From an uncultured Pelagibacteraceae bacterium (GTDB lineage Bacteria > Pseudomonadota > Alphaproteobacteria > Pelagibacterales > Pelagibacteraceae), in contig CACPQM010000003.1 of assembly GCA_902636075.1 (NCBI GenBank), forward strand, positions 1 to 64,000: a stretch of DNA of 64,000 nucleotides, written 5' to 3'. Positions 24,148-32,672 of this stretch are shown piece by piece. The translations under genes and the position numbers were made by a program. Position 1 is the first letter of the stretch. Every line of letters begins with the position of its first letter. The notes under the pieces are model-generated. The model did no database searches. It was not told the DNA's origin and was given only the letters and a program-made list of their open reading frames with translations.

Positions 24148-24667
24148 TATTTGTCAAAAAAGATTCTGGGTGAAACTGAAATCCATATACATCATCTTGA
24201 GTATTTTCGAAACCCATTGCTATTTCAGATTTAGTACATCTCATTGTGATATTAAAGTTTTCTTTCATAAAAGGTTCTTTTAGCTTAAGTGAGTGATACC
24301 TGCCAACTTTAAAAATTGAATTTTTTTTAAAAATAGAATTATTACTTGTAACTTTTACAGTAGATTGAAAACCATGATAAATATTTTTTTGTTGAATAAT
24401 TTTTCCATTTTCACTGTGTAGGATTAATTGATAACCAAGACAAATACCAATAATTTTTTTTGTTCCTTTGTATTTATTATAAATCTTTATAGTTGTTGGA
24501 TAATCCTTGGGTGATCCTGGTCCAGGAGAAAATACTATTGTTTTAGATTTATCCAATAATTTTTTATTTATATCAAAGTAATTTGAGCAATATACTTCGT
24601 CAAATTCAGAAAATTGATGAACTACATTCCAAGTAAATGAGTCTTGATGATCAATAATATAAATCAT
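24110..24667 (-). CDS. pabA: Aminodeoxychorismate/anthranilate synthase glutamine amidotransferase subunit
   Basis: A 185-residue class I glutamine amidotransferase that supplies ammonia to the chorismate-binding partner encoded upstream. The nucleophile cysteine is in GICLGYQ, the oxyanion region in SPGPGSP, and the catalytic His-Glu in QFHPES near residue 168. The same subunit type serves PabB and TrpE in many bacteria, so it may be shared between folate and tryptophan synthesis. It overlaps the pabB stop by 4 bases and pabC by 38 bases. Confidence 0.9.
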   Translation of the reverse strand: MIYIIDHQDSFTWNVVHQFSEFDEVYCSNYFDINKKLLDKSKTIVFSPGPGSPKDYPTTIKIYNKYKGTKKIIGICLGYQLILHSENGKIIQQKNIYHGFQSTVKVTSNNSIFKKNSIFKVGRYHSLKLKEPFMKENFNITMRCTKSEIAMGFENTQDDVYGFQFHPESFLTNNGKILIKKILSA

Positions 24668-25878
24668 TTAAATAATTCCAAAAGTGATTTTGCCTTGATA
24701 AAGTTTTCATTGAATTCTTTCTTTGGATTACTATCCAACACAACTCCAGATGCTGCAGATATTTCTGATCTATTTTTAAAATTTAAAATTGATCTAATAA
24801 TTATATTAAACCTCATATCTTCATTAAATTTTATATACCCAAAACTCCCAGTAAAAATATTTCTATCTTCTTTTTCTTGTGAATTAAGTAATTCCAATGT
24901 TCTTATTTTAGGACAACCAATTACAGATCCACCTGGCATCATTGACTTAATTATTTCTATAACAGATATTTTTTGATTTAATTTACCAATAATGCTAGTC
25001 ACGTAATGATATAGGTGCTTATATTCCTCTACATATTTTCGTTTTTTTATTTTTACTGTACCTGGTTTGCATATTTTAGATAAATCATTTCTCTCAAGAT
25101 CAACAATCATATTATGTTCTTTAGTTTCTTTCATGTTATTTCTGAAGAATTTGAGAGCTTTAGATTTTGTTGTATATTTATTTTTTTTTAAGGTACCAGC
25201 AATAGGTTTGGTATTTATAAAATTACCAACTCGATTGATTAAAGTCTCAGGAGAACAACTAACTATTGAATAATCTTTATCTCTAATCATAAATGATTCA
25301 GGCGAAGAGTTAATCTTCATTAGTTTCCAAAAGAAATTTACCGAATTAATTGTAGATTTATTTTTGTACTTTGTGCATATTTTAATTTGGTACGTTTCAC
25401 CCTCTCTAATTTTTCTTGAAAATGTATCAAATATTTTTTGATATTTGCTAAAATCTAAATTGAGCTTAAAAGGGCTTAGAATTTTGGTTTTTTGGAAAAC
25501 TTCATTGAATTGAGCTCTTTTTATATTTGAATGAATAGTAATTTTTTTTCTTATTTTAATTAAAGTTTCAGGTTTATAAAAAATACCATTGTGAAATCTT
25601 AAATTTTTTTGGTTTTTTATAGATAAATTTAAAAGACTACATAAAATCTCATAGCCAAAAAATCCCACATATAAGTCAGTTTCTTTTCTATATTTTTTCG
25701 AAGAAAAGCTACGTAAAAATTTTGCAATATTATTTTTGTTAAGCGTTATCTTCTTTGAAAAATCAGTATAAATATTATAACCCCCGTCAACTTTATAAAT
25801 AATCAGGGGCTTGTTTGACTGATAAAGTTTTTCTAAATATTGATTAAACTTAAGTTTATGCTGCCTGAACTCGTTCAA
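24664..25878 (-). CDS. pabB: Chorismate-binding synthase component I (PabB-like)
   Basis: A 404-residue chorismate-utilising enzyme that, with PabA, aminates chorismate. It shows the ESFMIRD and SPETLINR segments, the MMPGGSVIGCPK motif (residues 313-324) and the C-terminal AASGVVLDSNP motif. The motif at 225-229 reads PIAGT, with Ala227 where the Escherichia coli PabB has a lysine (PIKGT) that attacks chorismate; PIAGT is usual for anthranilate synthase. Context with a class IV lyase argues for 4-aminobenzoate synthesis, but a TrpE-like activity cannot be excluded. It overlaps the MFS gene by 23 bases. Confidence 0.78.
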   Translation of the reverse strand: MNEFRQHKLKFNQYLEKLYQSNKPLIIYKVDGGYNIYTDFSKKITLNKNNIAKFLRSFSSKKYRKETDLYVGFFGYEILCSLLNLSIKNQKNLRFHNGIFYKPETLIKIRKKITIHSNIKRAQFNEVFQKTKILSPFKLNLDFSKYQKIFDTFSRKIREGETYQIKICTKYKNKSTINSVNFFWKLMKINSSPESFMIRDKDYSIVSCSPETLINRVGNFINTKPIAGTLKKNKYTTKSKALKFFRNNMKETKEHNMIVDLERNDLSKICKPGTVKIKKRKYVEEYKHLYHYVTSIIGKLNQKISVIEIIKSMMPGGSVIGCPKIRTLELLNSQEKEDRNIFTGSFGYIKFNEDMRFNIIIRSILNFKNRSEISAASGVVLDSNPKKEFNENFIKAKSLLELFK

Positions 25879-27079
25879 TTGTTTTCTCTTTTATAGGTAA
25901 GTGTATCACACCAGCAAAAATAGAAAGTGCGATAGATGCGTACCAAGCATAATCAAAGTTACCATGCATTTCATAGAAAACTCCACCTAGATATGCTCCA
26001 AGAAAGGATCCTACCTGATGACTGACAAATACAATACCATATAAAAGACCCAGATGTTTTGTTCCAAATATATGCCCCACTATTCCATTAGTTGGGGGTA
26101 CCGTTGAAAGCCACAGAAGCCCAAATGTTACTCCGAATACTATACAATTAAATACGCTTGGAGGTAAAAATATAAAATAAATTAATGATACACCTCTTAA
26201 AAAATAAATTGCACTTAAAACTTTCTTTTTACTAAATCTAGTTGCTAAATAACCTGCACCAATTGTACCAATCATATTAAAAACACCAACTAGAGCTAAT
26301 ATCATTGCTGCTGTCCAATCGGGTAGCCCTCTATCCATCATATAAGTTGGGATATGAGTAGCCACTAAAGCAATATGCCAACCACAAACAAAAAAACCAA
26401 GAGTTAAAAATATGAAACTTTTATTTCTAAAAGCCTCTCTTAAAGCTTCTGGTGCTGTTTGATTGTTATCTAAATTACTACTTCCAACTGGAATTTTTGG
26501 TGTATTTACAAATAGAGCAACAATTAATCCAATTCCTAATAGAAAACAAAAATATAAAATTGTAATTTCCCACCCCATTTCAATTAATGAGTATCTTACC
26601 AATAAAGGTGAAACAAAAAAACCAAATGATCCTGCACATGTAACAATACCTGTTGCTATTGTTCTATTAGAAGCAGGAAAATGTTTAGCAACAACTGATA
26701 CTGGGATACTTATAGCAGTACCACCTAATCCTATACCAATCAATATTCCAATCGTTAGAGTAAAGAAGTGTCCAGTATTAAGTCCTAAGTAGAAAAGTAA
26801 TAGTCCTGATAAAAAAAATAAAAAACCCACAAAGATAGCTGTTGCACCTCCATATTTATCAGTTATGAAACCAAAAACTGGACTGAAGATTCCCCACATT
26901 AAAAGTTGCAAACCTATTACAAAACCAAAATGTGAAATAGAAATATTCAGATCTGTATTAAAATCAAAAAAAAATAAGCCAAATGTTTGCCTAATTCCCA
27001 TTGCAAAAATAACTGTTAATGAAGCTGCAATAAGGGTAACTAGTGCCTTTTTACTAGTGAAAAATTTTTCTTTGCTCAT
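25856..27079 (-). CDS. Major facilitator superfamily transporter
   Basis: A 407-residue inner-membrane carrier with 12 predicted helices. The DKYGGATA segment between helices 2 and 3 is the MFS motif A loop. The N-terminal GIRQTFGLFFFDF resembles monocarboxylate/oxalate-formate type carriers, so a small organic anion is a reasonable guess, but the substrate is unknown. It overlaps the metC stop by 4 bases and the pabB start by 23 bases, so it lies in the middle of a continuous minus-strand run from metC to the HIT gene. Confidence 0.9.
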   Translation of the reverse strand: MSKEKFFTSKKALVTLIAASLTVIFAMGIRQTFGLFFFDFNTDLNISISHFGFVIGLQLLMWGIFSPVFGFITDKYGGATAIFVGFLFFLSGLLLFYLGLNTGHFFTLTIGILIGIGLGGTAISIPVSVVAKHFPASNRTIATGIVTCAGSFGFFVSPLLVRYSLIEMGWEITILYFCFLLGIGLIVALFVNTPKIPVGSSNLDNNQTAPEALREAFRNKSFIFLTLGFFVCGWHIALVATHIPTYMMDRGLPDWTAAMILALVGVFNMIGTIGAGYLATRFSKKKVLSAIYFLRGVSLIYFIFLPPSVFNCIVFGVTFGLLWLSTVPPTNGIVGHIFGTKHLGLLYGIVFVSHQVGSFLGAYLGGVFYEMHGNFDYAWYASIALSIFAGVIHLPIKEKTIERVQAA

Positions 27080-28251
27080 TTAACGAGCATAAGGTTTTTT
27101 CTAATATCTGCAATTAAATCTTTTGGGTCTTCTAGTCCTATATGTAATCTAACCAAGTGTTCATTTTTATCTAAATTTAGGAATTTTCTATCACCCATCT
27201 CAATATCACTTTGCAGTAATGCTAAACTTTCAAACCCACCCCAACTATAACCATGACCAAATAATTTTAACGAATTTACAAATTTCAAAACAGATTTTCT
27301 GCTTTTAGATCTTATAATTAATCCCATAAGACCTGATGAGCCAGAGTAGTATTTTTTCCACATTCTAAAATTGAAAGAGTTTTTTTTATAAGGATACAAA
27401 AGTTTTACTTTTTTGCTTTTGGAAAGAAACTTACAGACTTCTTTAGCATTAGACTCATGTTTATCTAATCTAATATCTAAAGTTCTTAAGCCTCTTGTTA
27501 TTAAATAAGCATCATCGGGACCTAATCTTAAACCCAAAACATCGTCTGCTTTTTTGACGTGCTTATATACTTTTTTGTTAACAGCTAAACTTCCACCCAT
27601 CACATCGGAATGTCCTGAATAATATTTTGTTGCTGATACTATTGACATATCAAAACCCAATTTAATGGGTTTAAAAAAATATGGTGTTGCCCAGGTATTA
27701 TCTATTGCAGTAAATATTTTATTTTTTTTTGCAATAGAAATAACTTTTTTTAGATCTTGGAATTCAAAAGTATTACTTCCAGGGCACTCAACGTAAATTA
27801 GTTTAGTTTTATTTGTTATGCTTTTTTTTAGAGACTTTAAATCATGAGGATTATAAAATTTTGTTTTTATTCCAAATTCTTTAAGATAATTTTCACTTAA
27901 ATTTCTAGTTGGATTGTAGAGTGGATCTGAAACTATTATCTCATCTCCTGGTCGTGTTACACTAAATATTGATAGAAATACCGATCCAAATCCAGTTGGA
28001 GTTAAAAATACATTGTATGATTCCTCCAGTTTATTAAGAATTTTTTGTAATATGAAAGTAGTTGATGTACCTTTTCTACCGTAATCATAGTGTCCACCTA
28101 ATGGTTTTTTTAAAGCCATTCTTTGCATTTTTCTTAAATCTTGCATTGATTTAAAAATAATTGTGGATGCCCTTACAACTGGTGGATTGACAGAATGGTT
28201 GTGAAAATCTTTAGCCGTATGCTTTAAAAAAGTTTTGAAGGAATAATCCAT
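27076..28251 (-). CDS. metC: Cystathionine beta-lyase-type PLP enzyme (MetC)
   Basis: A 391-residue Cys/Met-metabolism PLP enzyme of fold type I. The PLP lysine is in SATKYYSGHSDVMGG (about residue 201), the cofactor contact YGRKGTST near residue 58, and TAIDNTWATP carries the aspartate that contacts the pyridine nitrogen. The sequence is closest to cystathionine beta-lyases, which make homocysteine from cystathionine; cystathionine gamma-synthase or methionine gamma-lyase are the alternatives. No SAM riboswitch was seen in the 75 bp ahead of it. It heads the minus-strand run that includes the MFS carrier and pab genes. Confidence 0.88.
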   Translation of the reverse strand: MDYSFKTFLKHTAKDFHNHSVNPPVVRASTIIFKSMQDLRKMQRMALKKPLGGHYDYGRKGTSTTFILQKILNKLEESYNVFLTPTGFGSVFLSIFSVTRPGDEIIVSDPLYNPTRNLSENYLKEFGIKTKFYNPHDLKSLKKSITNKTKLIYVECPGSNTFEFQDLKKVISIAKKNKIFTAIDNTWATPYFFKPIKLGFDMSIVSATKYYSGHSDVMGGSLAVNKKVYKHVKKADDVLGLRLGPDDAYLITRGLRTLDIRLDKHESNAKEVCKFLSKSKKVKLLYPYKKNSFNFRMWKKYYSGSSGLMGLIIRSKSRKSVLKFVNSLKLFGHGYSWGGFESLALLQSDIEMGDRKFLNLDKNEHLVRLHIGLEDPKDLIADIRKNLMLVK

Positions 28252-28326
28252 AAAAAATTTGATATGTACTTAGGACAATGCTATATCCACCAAATAAGTC
28301 AATAAAATAGTAAAACTAAGGAGATT

Positions 28327-28410
28327 ATGGGATATCCAAAAAAACATAGAGGCCGTAGAAAAATGGGCTCTAAAAAAAGAAGAGCAAGAAAAAAAAATAA
28401 AAAGAAATAG
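28327..28410 (+). CDS. 27-residue highly basic peptide, possibly ribosome-associated
   Basis: An ATG at 28327 with an excellent AAGGAG ribosome site (5-6 bases spacing) opens a 27-codon frame ending in TAG at 28410. About 60% of residues are Lys or Arg, with MGYPKKHRGRRKMGSKKR as its first part. It sits between metC (divergent) and mnmA (convergent, 5 bp away). The RRKM...KKRRAR pattern recalls the short bacterial COX24/AURKAIP1-like proteins related to mitochondrial ribosomal protein mS38, but the resemblance is only by eye. RNA or ribosome binding is the best guess. Confidence 0.65.
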   Translation: MGYPKKHRGRRKMGSKKRRARKKNKKK

Positions 28411-28415
28411 AGAAT

Positions 28416-29534
28416 TTAATCTTTAATCCAACCACCACCTAGAACTTTATGACCAAATTGGTCTTTTTTGTAAAATACACAAGCTTGGCCTGGAGATATT
28501 CCGTATTCTGGTTTTAAAAGATTTACTTTAACATTTTCATTATCTTTTATATCTACTTTTGCATCTAAAAGTTTTCCAGTAGATCTTACTTTGACCAATA
28601 TATTTTTGTCTAATTCATTTATATTTGTAAGTAAATTTACATTTTTTAAATTTATATTACTTCTTGCCAGCTCTTCTTTTGGACCAATGTAAATTTCATT
28701 TTTCTCAGCATCAATTTTAATTACATAAAATGGCTCTTCATTTGAAACTTTAATTCCTTTTCTTTGACCAATAGTAAAATTGACTATGCCGTTATGTACT
28801 CCAACAACTTTTCCGTCTAAATTTTTAATATTTCCTTTTCTGTATGATTCTGGTTTGAATTTTTTTATTACAGAAGCATAATCTCCGTTGGGCACAAAGC
28901 ATATATCTTGACTATCTGGTTTATCAGCAACATTTAGATTCAGATTTTTTGCAATTTCTCTTGTTTTATCTTTAAGAAGTCCACCTAGTGGAAATCTTAT
29001 ATAATTCAATTGCTCTCTTGTAGTATTAAATAAAAAATAACTTTGATCTCTATTTTCATCAATTGCTCTGTACATATTCGTTAAGTTATCTTTAGTTAAA
29101 CTTTTTACATAATGACCTGTGATTAAAGCATCTGCATTTAAATCTTTAGAAAATTCAAATAAATCTTTGAACTTAACTGTCTGATTACATTGTACACATG
29201 GTATTGGAGTTTCGCCCTTTAAATAACTATCTACAAAGTTATCTATAACACCTTGTTTAAACTTGTCTTGGTAATATAAAATCTTATGTTGAATATCTAG
29301 TTTGTGTGCAACTCTTTTTGCATCTATTATATCTTGGCCTGAACAGCATTGTTTTGAAGCAGCAACTTCTTTGCCATCATTGTAAAGTTTTAGGGTAATA
29401 CCGATTACTTTGTAGCCCTCTTGTTTCATCATCCCTGCAACAGTTGATGAGTCTACGCCTCCAGACATGGCTACCACTACTGTAGTTTCTGAAGGCTTTT
29501 TATTAAATCCTAGTGAGTTATTTTCTAAATTCAT
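28416..29534 (-). CDS. mnmA: tRNA-specific 2-thiouridylase MnmA
   Basis: A 372-residue ATP pyrophosphatase that makes 2-thiouridine at position 34 of tRNA-Lys, -Glu and -Gln. The PP-loop SGGVDSS is at residues 24-30, Cys116 (in CVQCNQ) is the likely nucleophile and Cys212 (in DSQDICFVP) the persulfide cysteine. The C-terminal beta-domain follows beyond residue 290. The length is close to the bacterial norm. It converges with the small basic peptide gene and diverges from the DUF3553 gene. Confidence 0.96.
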   Translation of the reverse strand: MNLENNSLGFNKKPSETTVVVAMSGGVDSSTVAGMMKQEGYKVIGITLKLYNDGKEVAASKQCCSGQDIIDAKRVAHKLDIQHKILYYQDKFKQGVIDNFVDSYLKGETPIPCVQCNQTVKFKDLFEFSKDLNADALITGHYVKSLTKDNLTNMYRAIDENRDQSYFLFNTTREQLNYIRFPLGGLLKDKTREIAKNLNLNVADKPDSQDICFVPNGDYASVIKKFKPESYRKGNIKNLDGKVVGVHNGIVNFTIGQRKGIKVSNEEPFYVIKIDAEKNEIYIGPKEELARSNINLKNVNLLTNINELDKNILVKVRSTGKLLDAKVDIKDNENVKVNLLKPEYGISPGQACVFYKKDQFGHKVLGGGWIKD

Positions 29535-29575
29535 TTGATGGTATTTATACTTATTTCTATTATAAGTTAAATTAA

Positions 29576-29752
29576 ATGATTTTAGATTTTGAACCAGGTG
29601 ACAAAGTTATTAATCCAGCCAATAAAAGTTGGGGTATTGGTCAAGTTCAATCAATAATTAAAGATAAAGTAACTGTTAATTTTGAAAATGTTGGTAAAAA
29701 AGTAATTAACGCAAATAATATTGAACTCGAAAGAATTGATAATGATGAATGA
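29576..29752 (+). CDS. DUF3553-type small protein
   Basis: A 58-residue protein matching what I know of the alphaproteobacterial DUF3553 family: an N-terminal PGDKVINP segment, the core WGIGQVQSI, the strand [12 protein letters not shown] and the end NNIELERID. The fold resembles the small tudor/SH3-like domain found at the C-terminus of UvrD-type helicases, so a nucleic-acid or RNA polymerase contact is possible. Its end overlaps the cysQ start by 11 bases, so the two are translationally coupled. Confidence 0.75.
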   Translation: MILDFEPGDKVINPANKSWGIGQVQSIIKDKVTVNFENVGKKVINANNIELERIDNDE

Positions 29753-30518
29753 AATTAAAATAAAAAGTGTTATTGAAGGTTTAATTGACACTTTTCTTAT
29801 TGCGGGAGAAGTTTCAATAAAATTAAGAAAAGAAGGTTTAAATAAAGAAATAAAATCGGACAACACCCCTGTAAGCAATGGTGATCTTGAAGTAAATAAA
29901 ATTATAACAAAAAAATTGTTAGAACTGACACCAAATATCCCGATTGTTTCAGAGGAAACTTCACACAATAAATCTAAAACCAATTTAAAAAACTTTTGGT
30001 TAGTTGATCCAATTGATGGAACATATGACTACATAAATGATGGGGAGGAATTCACAATTAATGCTGGACTAATTTTAAATGAAAAAGCAGTAGCTGGTTT
30101 AATTAATGTGCCTGCAAAAAACAGAATTTTTTATAGTTTTGGAAAAGACCAATCATTTGAAATTACATCAAACAAAACTATAAAATTAGATTGCAGGAAA
30201 ATTACTCCTAAAGGTTCAATAAAAGTAGTTTCATATTCAAATAAACTAAAGCCTGAAATTGAAAAAATACATAAGGATTTAGGAGTAACAGAACACGTTA
30301 GAATGAAAAGCTCTCTTAAATTTTGTGTTATAGCAACTGGAGAGTTTGATGGATATGTGGCGGAGCCAAGAGCTTGTGAATGGGATATAGCTGCCGGGCA
30401 TGCTATACTTGAAAACGCAGGTGGAATAGTTACAGATTTTAACGGAAATGAAATTACGTATGGCAAAAAAGATTTTAAAAATCCAAGCATAATTTTAAAG
30501 AGGAGTAAAAATTTATAA
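29742..30518 (+). CDS. cysQ: 3'(2'),5'-bisphosphate nucleotidase CysQ / inositol monophosphatase family
   Basis: A 258-residue Mg-dependent, lithium-sensitive phosphatase. Metal ligands are in WLVDPIDGTYDY and in the earlier SEETSH segment, and the late EWDIAAGHAILENAGG motif is typical. CysQ removes the 3'-phosphate from PAP left by sulfonation or sulfate assimilation; the family also includes inositol monophosphatases. The ATG at 29742 (or the next at 29745) is preferred over an upstream TTG because it overlaps the DUF3553 stop. It ends in a TAATG overlap with a small membrane protein gene. Confidence 0.88.
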   Translation: MMNEIKIKSVIEGLIDTFLIAGEVSIKLRKEGLNKEIKSDNTPVSNGDLEVNKIITKKLLELTPNIPIVSEETSHNKSKTNLKNFWLVDPIDGTYDYINDGEEFTINAGLILNEKAVAGLINVPAKNRIFYSFGKDQSFEITSNKTIKLDCRKITPKGSIKVVSYSNKLKPEIEKIHKDLGVTEHVRMKSSLKFCVIATGEFDGYVAEPRACEWDIAAGHAILENAGGIVTDFNGNEITYGKKDFKNPSIILKRSKNL

Positions 30519-30664
30519 TGAGCGAACAATTAAGAATAATTTTAATTATAATTGTATCAGTATCAATATTTGGTTTAATTGTATTTGTGATGGTTAAAAA
30601 TTATATAGGAAATAAAATTCAATACTATTTAGAAGAAAAAAATAAAAAAACTAAAGAAGATTAA
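30518..30664 (+). CDS. Small single-span membrane protein
   Basis: A 48-residue protein with one membrane helix (residues 6-28) and a basic/acidic tail (EEKNKKTKED). Its ATG overlaps the cysQ stop (TAATG), with an AGGAG ribosome site inside the cysQ end, which supports translation. The last 14 bases overlap the convergent recX gene. The function is unknown. Confidence 0.6.
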   Translation: MSEQLRIILIIIVSVSIFGLIVFVMVKNYIGNKIQYYLEEKNKKTKED

Positions 30665-31214
30665 TTATTTTCAAATATTCATCTTTTTCAAGATCCATAA
30701 CTCTTCTTGAAACTTCAAAATCAAAACCTGAGCGAGCTAAGACTCCTATATCCTTTTTATAAAACAAAGGTCGATTATCCTCTTGTCTTGACGGTCCAAT
30801 TCTTTTTTTTTTACAGATTTTTATAGCTGAAAAAAAATCCTGATCTTCATTTTTATCTTTTATTTGTTCAATCGTGTTTTTAATGTATTTTTCACCTACT
30901 CCTTTATTCATTAAGTAATTTCTTATCTTATTTATAGATGATCCTCTTTGAATTAAACTTTTTGCTTTTGACTCTGAATAAAATTTGTCGTTTATAAACT
31001 TTGATTTCTCTAAATCCTCAAGAACAATATCTATAAGATTAGAAACATCGTTTTTTTTTATATTAGGGTTACTTGATGTTAAATATTTTTTTAATAAATA
31101 AGTTCTTAATTGTTGTTTTGAGGGTGCAAATTTTTCTACATAATTAAGTGCAAAATTCGTCATCTCATCCACCGTTACCTCTAATGTCTTTTTTTTATTT
31201 TTTATGGGAATCAT
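30651..31214 (-). CDS. recX: RecX family regulatory protein
   Basis: A 187-residue all-helical protein of the RecX family, which modulates RecA filaments. The three-helix repeat pattern is visible: ALNYVEKFAPSKQQLRTYL, then DLEKSKFINDKFYSESKAKSLIQRGSSINKIRNYLMNKG (the most conserved RecX repeat), then a C-terminal repeat around RSGFDFEVSRRVM. recA is not adjacent in this window, as is common in alphaproteobacteria. Its C-terminus overlaps the small membrane protein gene by 14 bases on the opposite strand. Confidence 0.87.
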   Translation of the reverse strand: MIPIKNKKKTLEVTVDEMTNFALNYVEKFAPSKQQLRTYLLKKYLTSSNPNIKKNDVSNLIDIVLEDLEKSKFINDKFYSESKAKSLIQRGSSINKIRNYLMNKGVGEKYIKNTIEQIKDKNEDQDFFSAIKICKKKRIGPSRQEDNRPLFYKKDIGVLARSGFDFEVSRRVMDLEKDEYLKIINLL

Positions 31215-31243
31215 TTTTTTATTTAATATAATATAAAAATAAT

Positions 31244-31717
31244 ATGATTGAACAAATAGCAGCTTTTTTTACCATAGAGATGATTTATTTGTGGCTAAAT
31301 ATAGGTGTAATACCCTTCTGGTTAATTCTGATTATTTTTCCAAATTCAAAGATTTGTGGATTATTGGTTACTTCTGTGTTTCCTTTTTTTGTTTTAACAG
31401 CTGTCTATATTTATCTAGGTTATTATTTCTATATTTCTGGATATGATTTTGATTATAATTTTACGTTGTATCTTGGTCTGTATGACTTGAGAAATCTTTT
31501 TGAGGCTGAAGCTTTTCTGATAATGTTCTGGACACATTTTTTAGCAATTAATTTATTTTGTGGAGCGTGGATAATGAAAGATAGCCAAAAACTATTTATG
31601 TCTAAATATATGGTGTTTGTTCCAATAATAATTACTTACTTTATTGGTCCTTTAGGTTTAGTTATTTATTGGATAATAAGGATGTTCTACGCTAAAAGAA
31701 TTAATTTGTTAGATTAA
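31244..31717 (+). CDS. ABA4-like (DUF4281) membrane protein
   Basis: A 157-residue membrane protein with four predicted helices (about 10-30, 38-60, 92-112, 125-148). The WTHFLAINLFCGAWI segment and the IGPLGLVIYWIIR end match the ABA4-like/DUF4281 family; the plant ABA4 protein acts in neoxanthin synthesis. The bacterial role is unclear, and nothing in the neighbourhood points to carotenoid synthesis. It stands between divergent recX and convergent rhodanese genes. Confidence 0.75.
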   Translation: MIEQIAAFFTIEMIYLWLNIGVIPFWLILIIFPNSKICGLLVTSVFPFFVLTAVYIYLGYYFYISGYDFDYNFTLYLGLYDLRNLFEAEAFLIMFWTHFLAINLFCGAWIMKDSQKLFMSKYMVFVPIIITYFIGPLGLVIYWIIRMFYAKRINLLD

Positions 31718-31725
31718 AAGCTTAA

Positions 31726-32112
31726 TTACTTTACTACTTTAAAACCTGAAACTTGCATTGATCCAAAGCCACCCTCTACATGGCAAATATTTTTAAAACC
31801 CATACTTTGCAAAGTTTTTGTTGCTAATGCAGATCTAAGACCTCCAGCACAAAACAGAACCATTTCCTTATTCATATCGATTTTACCGTCTTTAAAATAT
31901 TGACTATCTGGATCCATCCAAAATTCCAACATTCCTCTTGGGATATGAGAAGATTTTTCAATTCTTCCTAATCGTTCTAGTTCTCTTACATCCCTAATAT
32001 CGATAAGGTTACACGTATCATTATTTAATTTTTCTAAAGCTTCCTCGGGTGATATTGTTTTAATCTCCTTTAAAGCTTCTGCGACTAAAGTTGATGCTGA
32101 TTTTATTGTCAT
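31726..32112 (-). CDS. Rhodanese-like sulfurtransferase
   Basis: A 128-residue single rhodanese domain. The active-site loop CAGGLRSA begins with Cys88, which would carry the persulfide; IDIRDVRELERLG near residue 37 is the conserved structural motif. It probably acts in the cytoplasm as a sulfane-sulfur carrier or thiosulfate:thiol transferase. The first 25 residues form an extra helix. It converges with the ABA4-like gene and diverges from bcp, from which it is 58 bp away. Confidence 0.92.
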   Translation of the reverse strand: MTIKSASTLVAEALKEIKTISPEEALEKLNNDTCNLIDIRDVRELERLGRIEKSSHIPRGMLEFWMDPDSQYFKDGKIDMNKEMVLFCAGGLRSALATKTLQSMGFKNICHVEGGFGSMQVSGFKVVK

Positions 32113-32170
32113 AAATGTTTATTACACGAAATTAAAAATATTACTATATAAATCAAATAAAGGTTATTAA

Positions 32171-32614
32171 ATGAAAGCTCCAAATTTTAGATTATCATCC
32201 ACGTCAGGTAAAACTGTTGAATTAAGTAAAGTAAAATCAAAATTTATTATCATCTATTTCTATCCGAAAGACAATACAAGCGGATGTACAATTGAAACAA
32301 ATGATTTTAATAAACTTTTAAGTAAATTTGAAAAACTTGGATGCACAATTTTTGGAATATCCAAGGATAGTTTAGAAAGTCACGAAAAATGGAGTAAAAA
32401 ACTTAATCTAAATTTCGAACTCCTGGCAGACGAAAATAAAATCTCTTTAAAAGCTTACAAAACTTGGGCCAAAAAGAAATTCATGGGTCGAGAATTTATG
32501 GGCACAGTAAGAAGTACTTTTATTATTGAGAAAAATAAAATTATTAAGGAATGGCGAAACGTGAAGGCGGCAGGTCATGCTGAAGAGGTTTTAGATTTCA
32601 TAAAAAATTATTAA
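32171..32614 (+). CDS. bcp: Thioredoxin-dependent peroxiredoxin (Bcp/PrxQ type)
   Basis: A 147-residue peroxiredoxin that reduces hydroperoxides. The peroxidatic Cys39 is in YPKDNTSGCT. The resolving cysteine found five residues later in E. coli Bcp is absent here (Asn44); Cys58 (KLGCT) is the other cysteine and may serve, or the enzyme is of the one-cysteine type. The remaining parts, such as the RSTFIIEKNKII strand, are typical. A strong hairpin terminator follows immediately after the stop. Confidence 0.93.
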   Translation: MKAPNFRLSSTSGKTVELSKVKSKFIIIYFYPKDNTSGCTIETNDFNKLLSKFEKLGCTIFGISKDSLESHEKWSKKLNLNFELLADENKISLKAYKTWAKKKFMGREFMGTVRSTFIIEKNKIIKEWRNVKAAGHAEEVLDFIKNY

Positions 32615-32617
32615 AAA

Positions 32618-32641
32618 AAAGGCCCCAGTTAAGGGGCCTTT
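32618..32641. terminator. Bidirectional intrinsic terminator between bcp and amt
   Basis: A 9-bp perfect stem, AAAGGCCCC with GGGGCCTTT around a 6-base loop, flanked by A-tract on one side and T-tract on the other, lies between the convergent bcp and amt genes. It is one of the few G+C-rich patches in the window and should stop transcription in both directions. Confidence 0.9.
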
Positions 32642-32672
32642 TATCAACTATAGAGAGAGAGATAGTTATTCT

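Noticed and set aside
28252-28326. A SAM-type riboswitch ahead of metC
   Set aside because: The 75-bp gap shows no SAM-II or SAM-V-like pseudoknot blocks and must also hold the promoter of the divergent small gene.
29721-29741. TTG start for cysQ adding seven residues
   Set aside because: The ATG at 29742 overlaps the stop of the preceding small gene in the usual coupled manner and gives a normal N-terminus.
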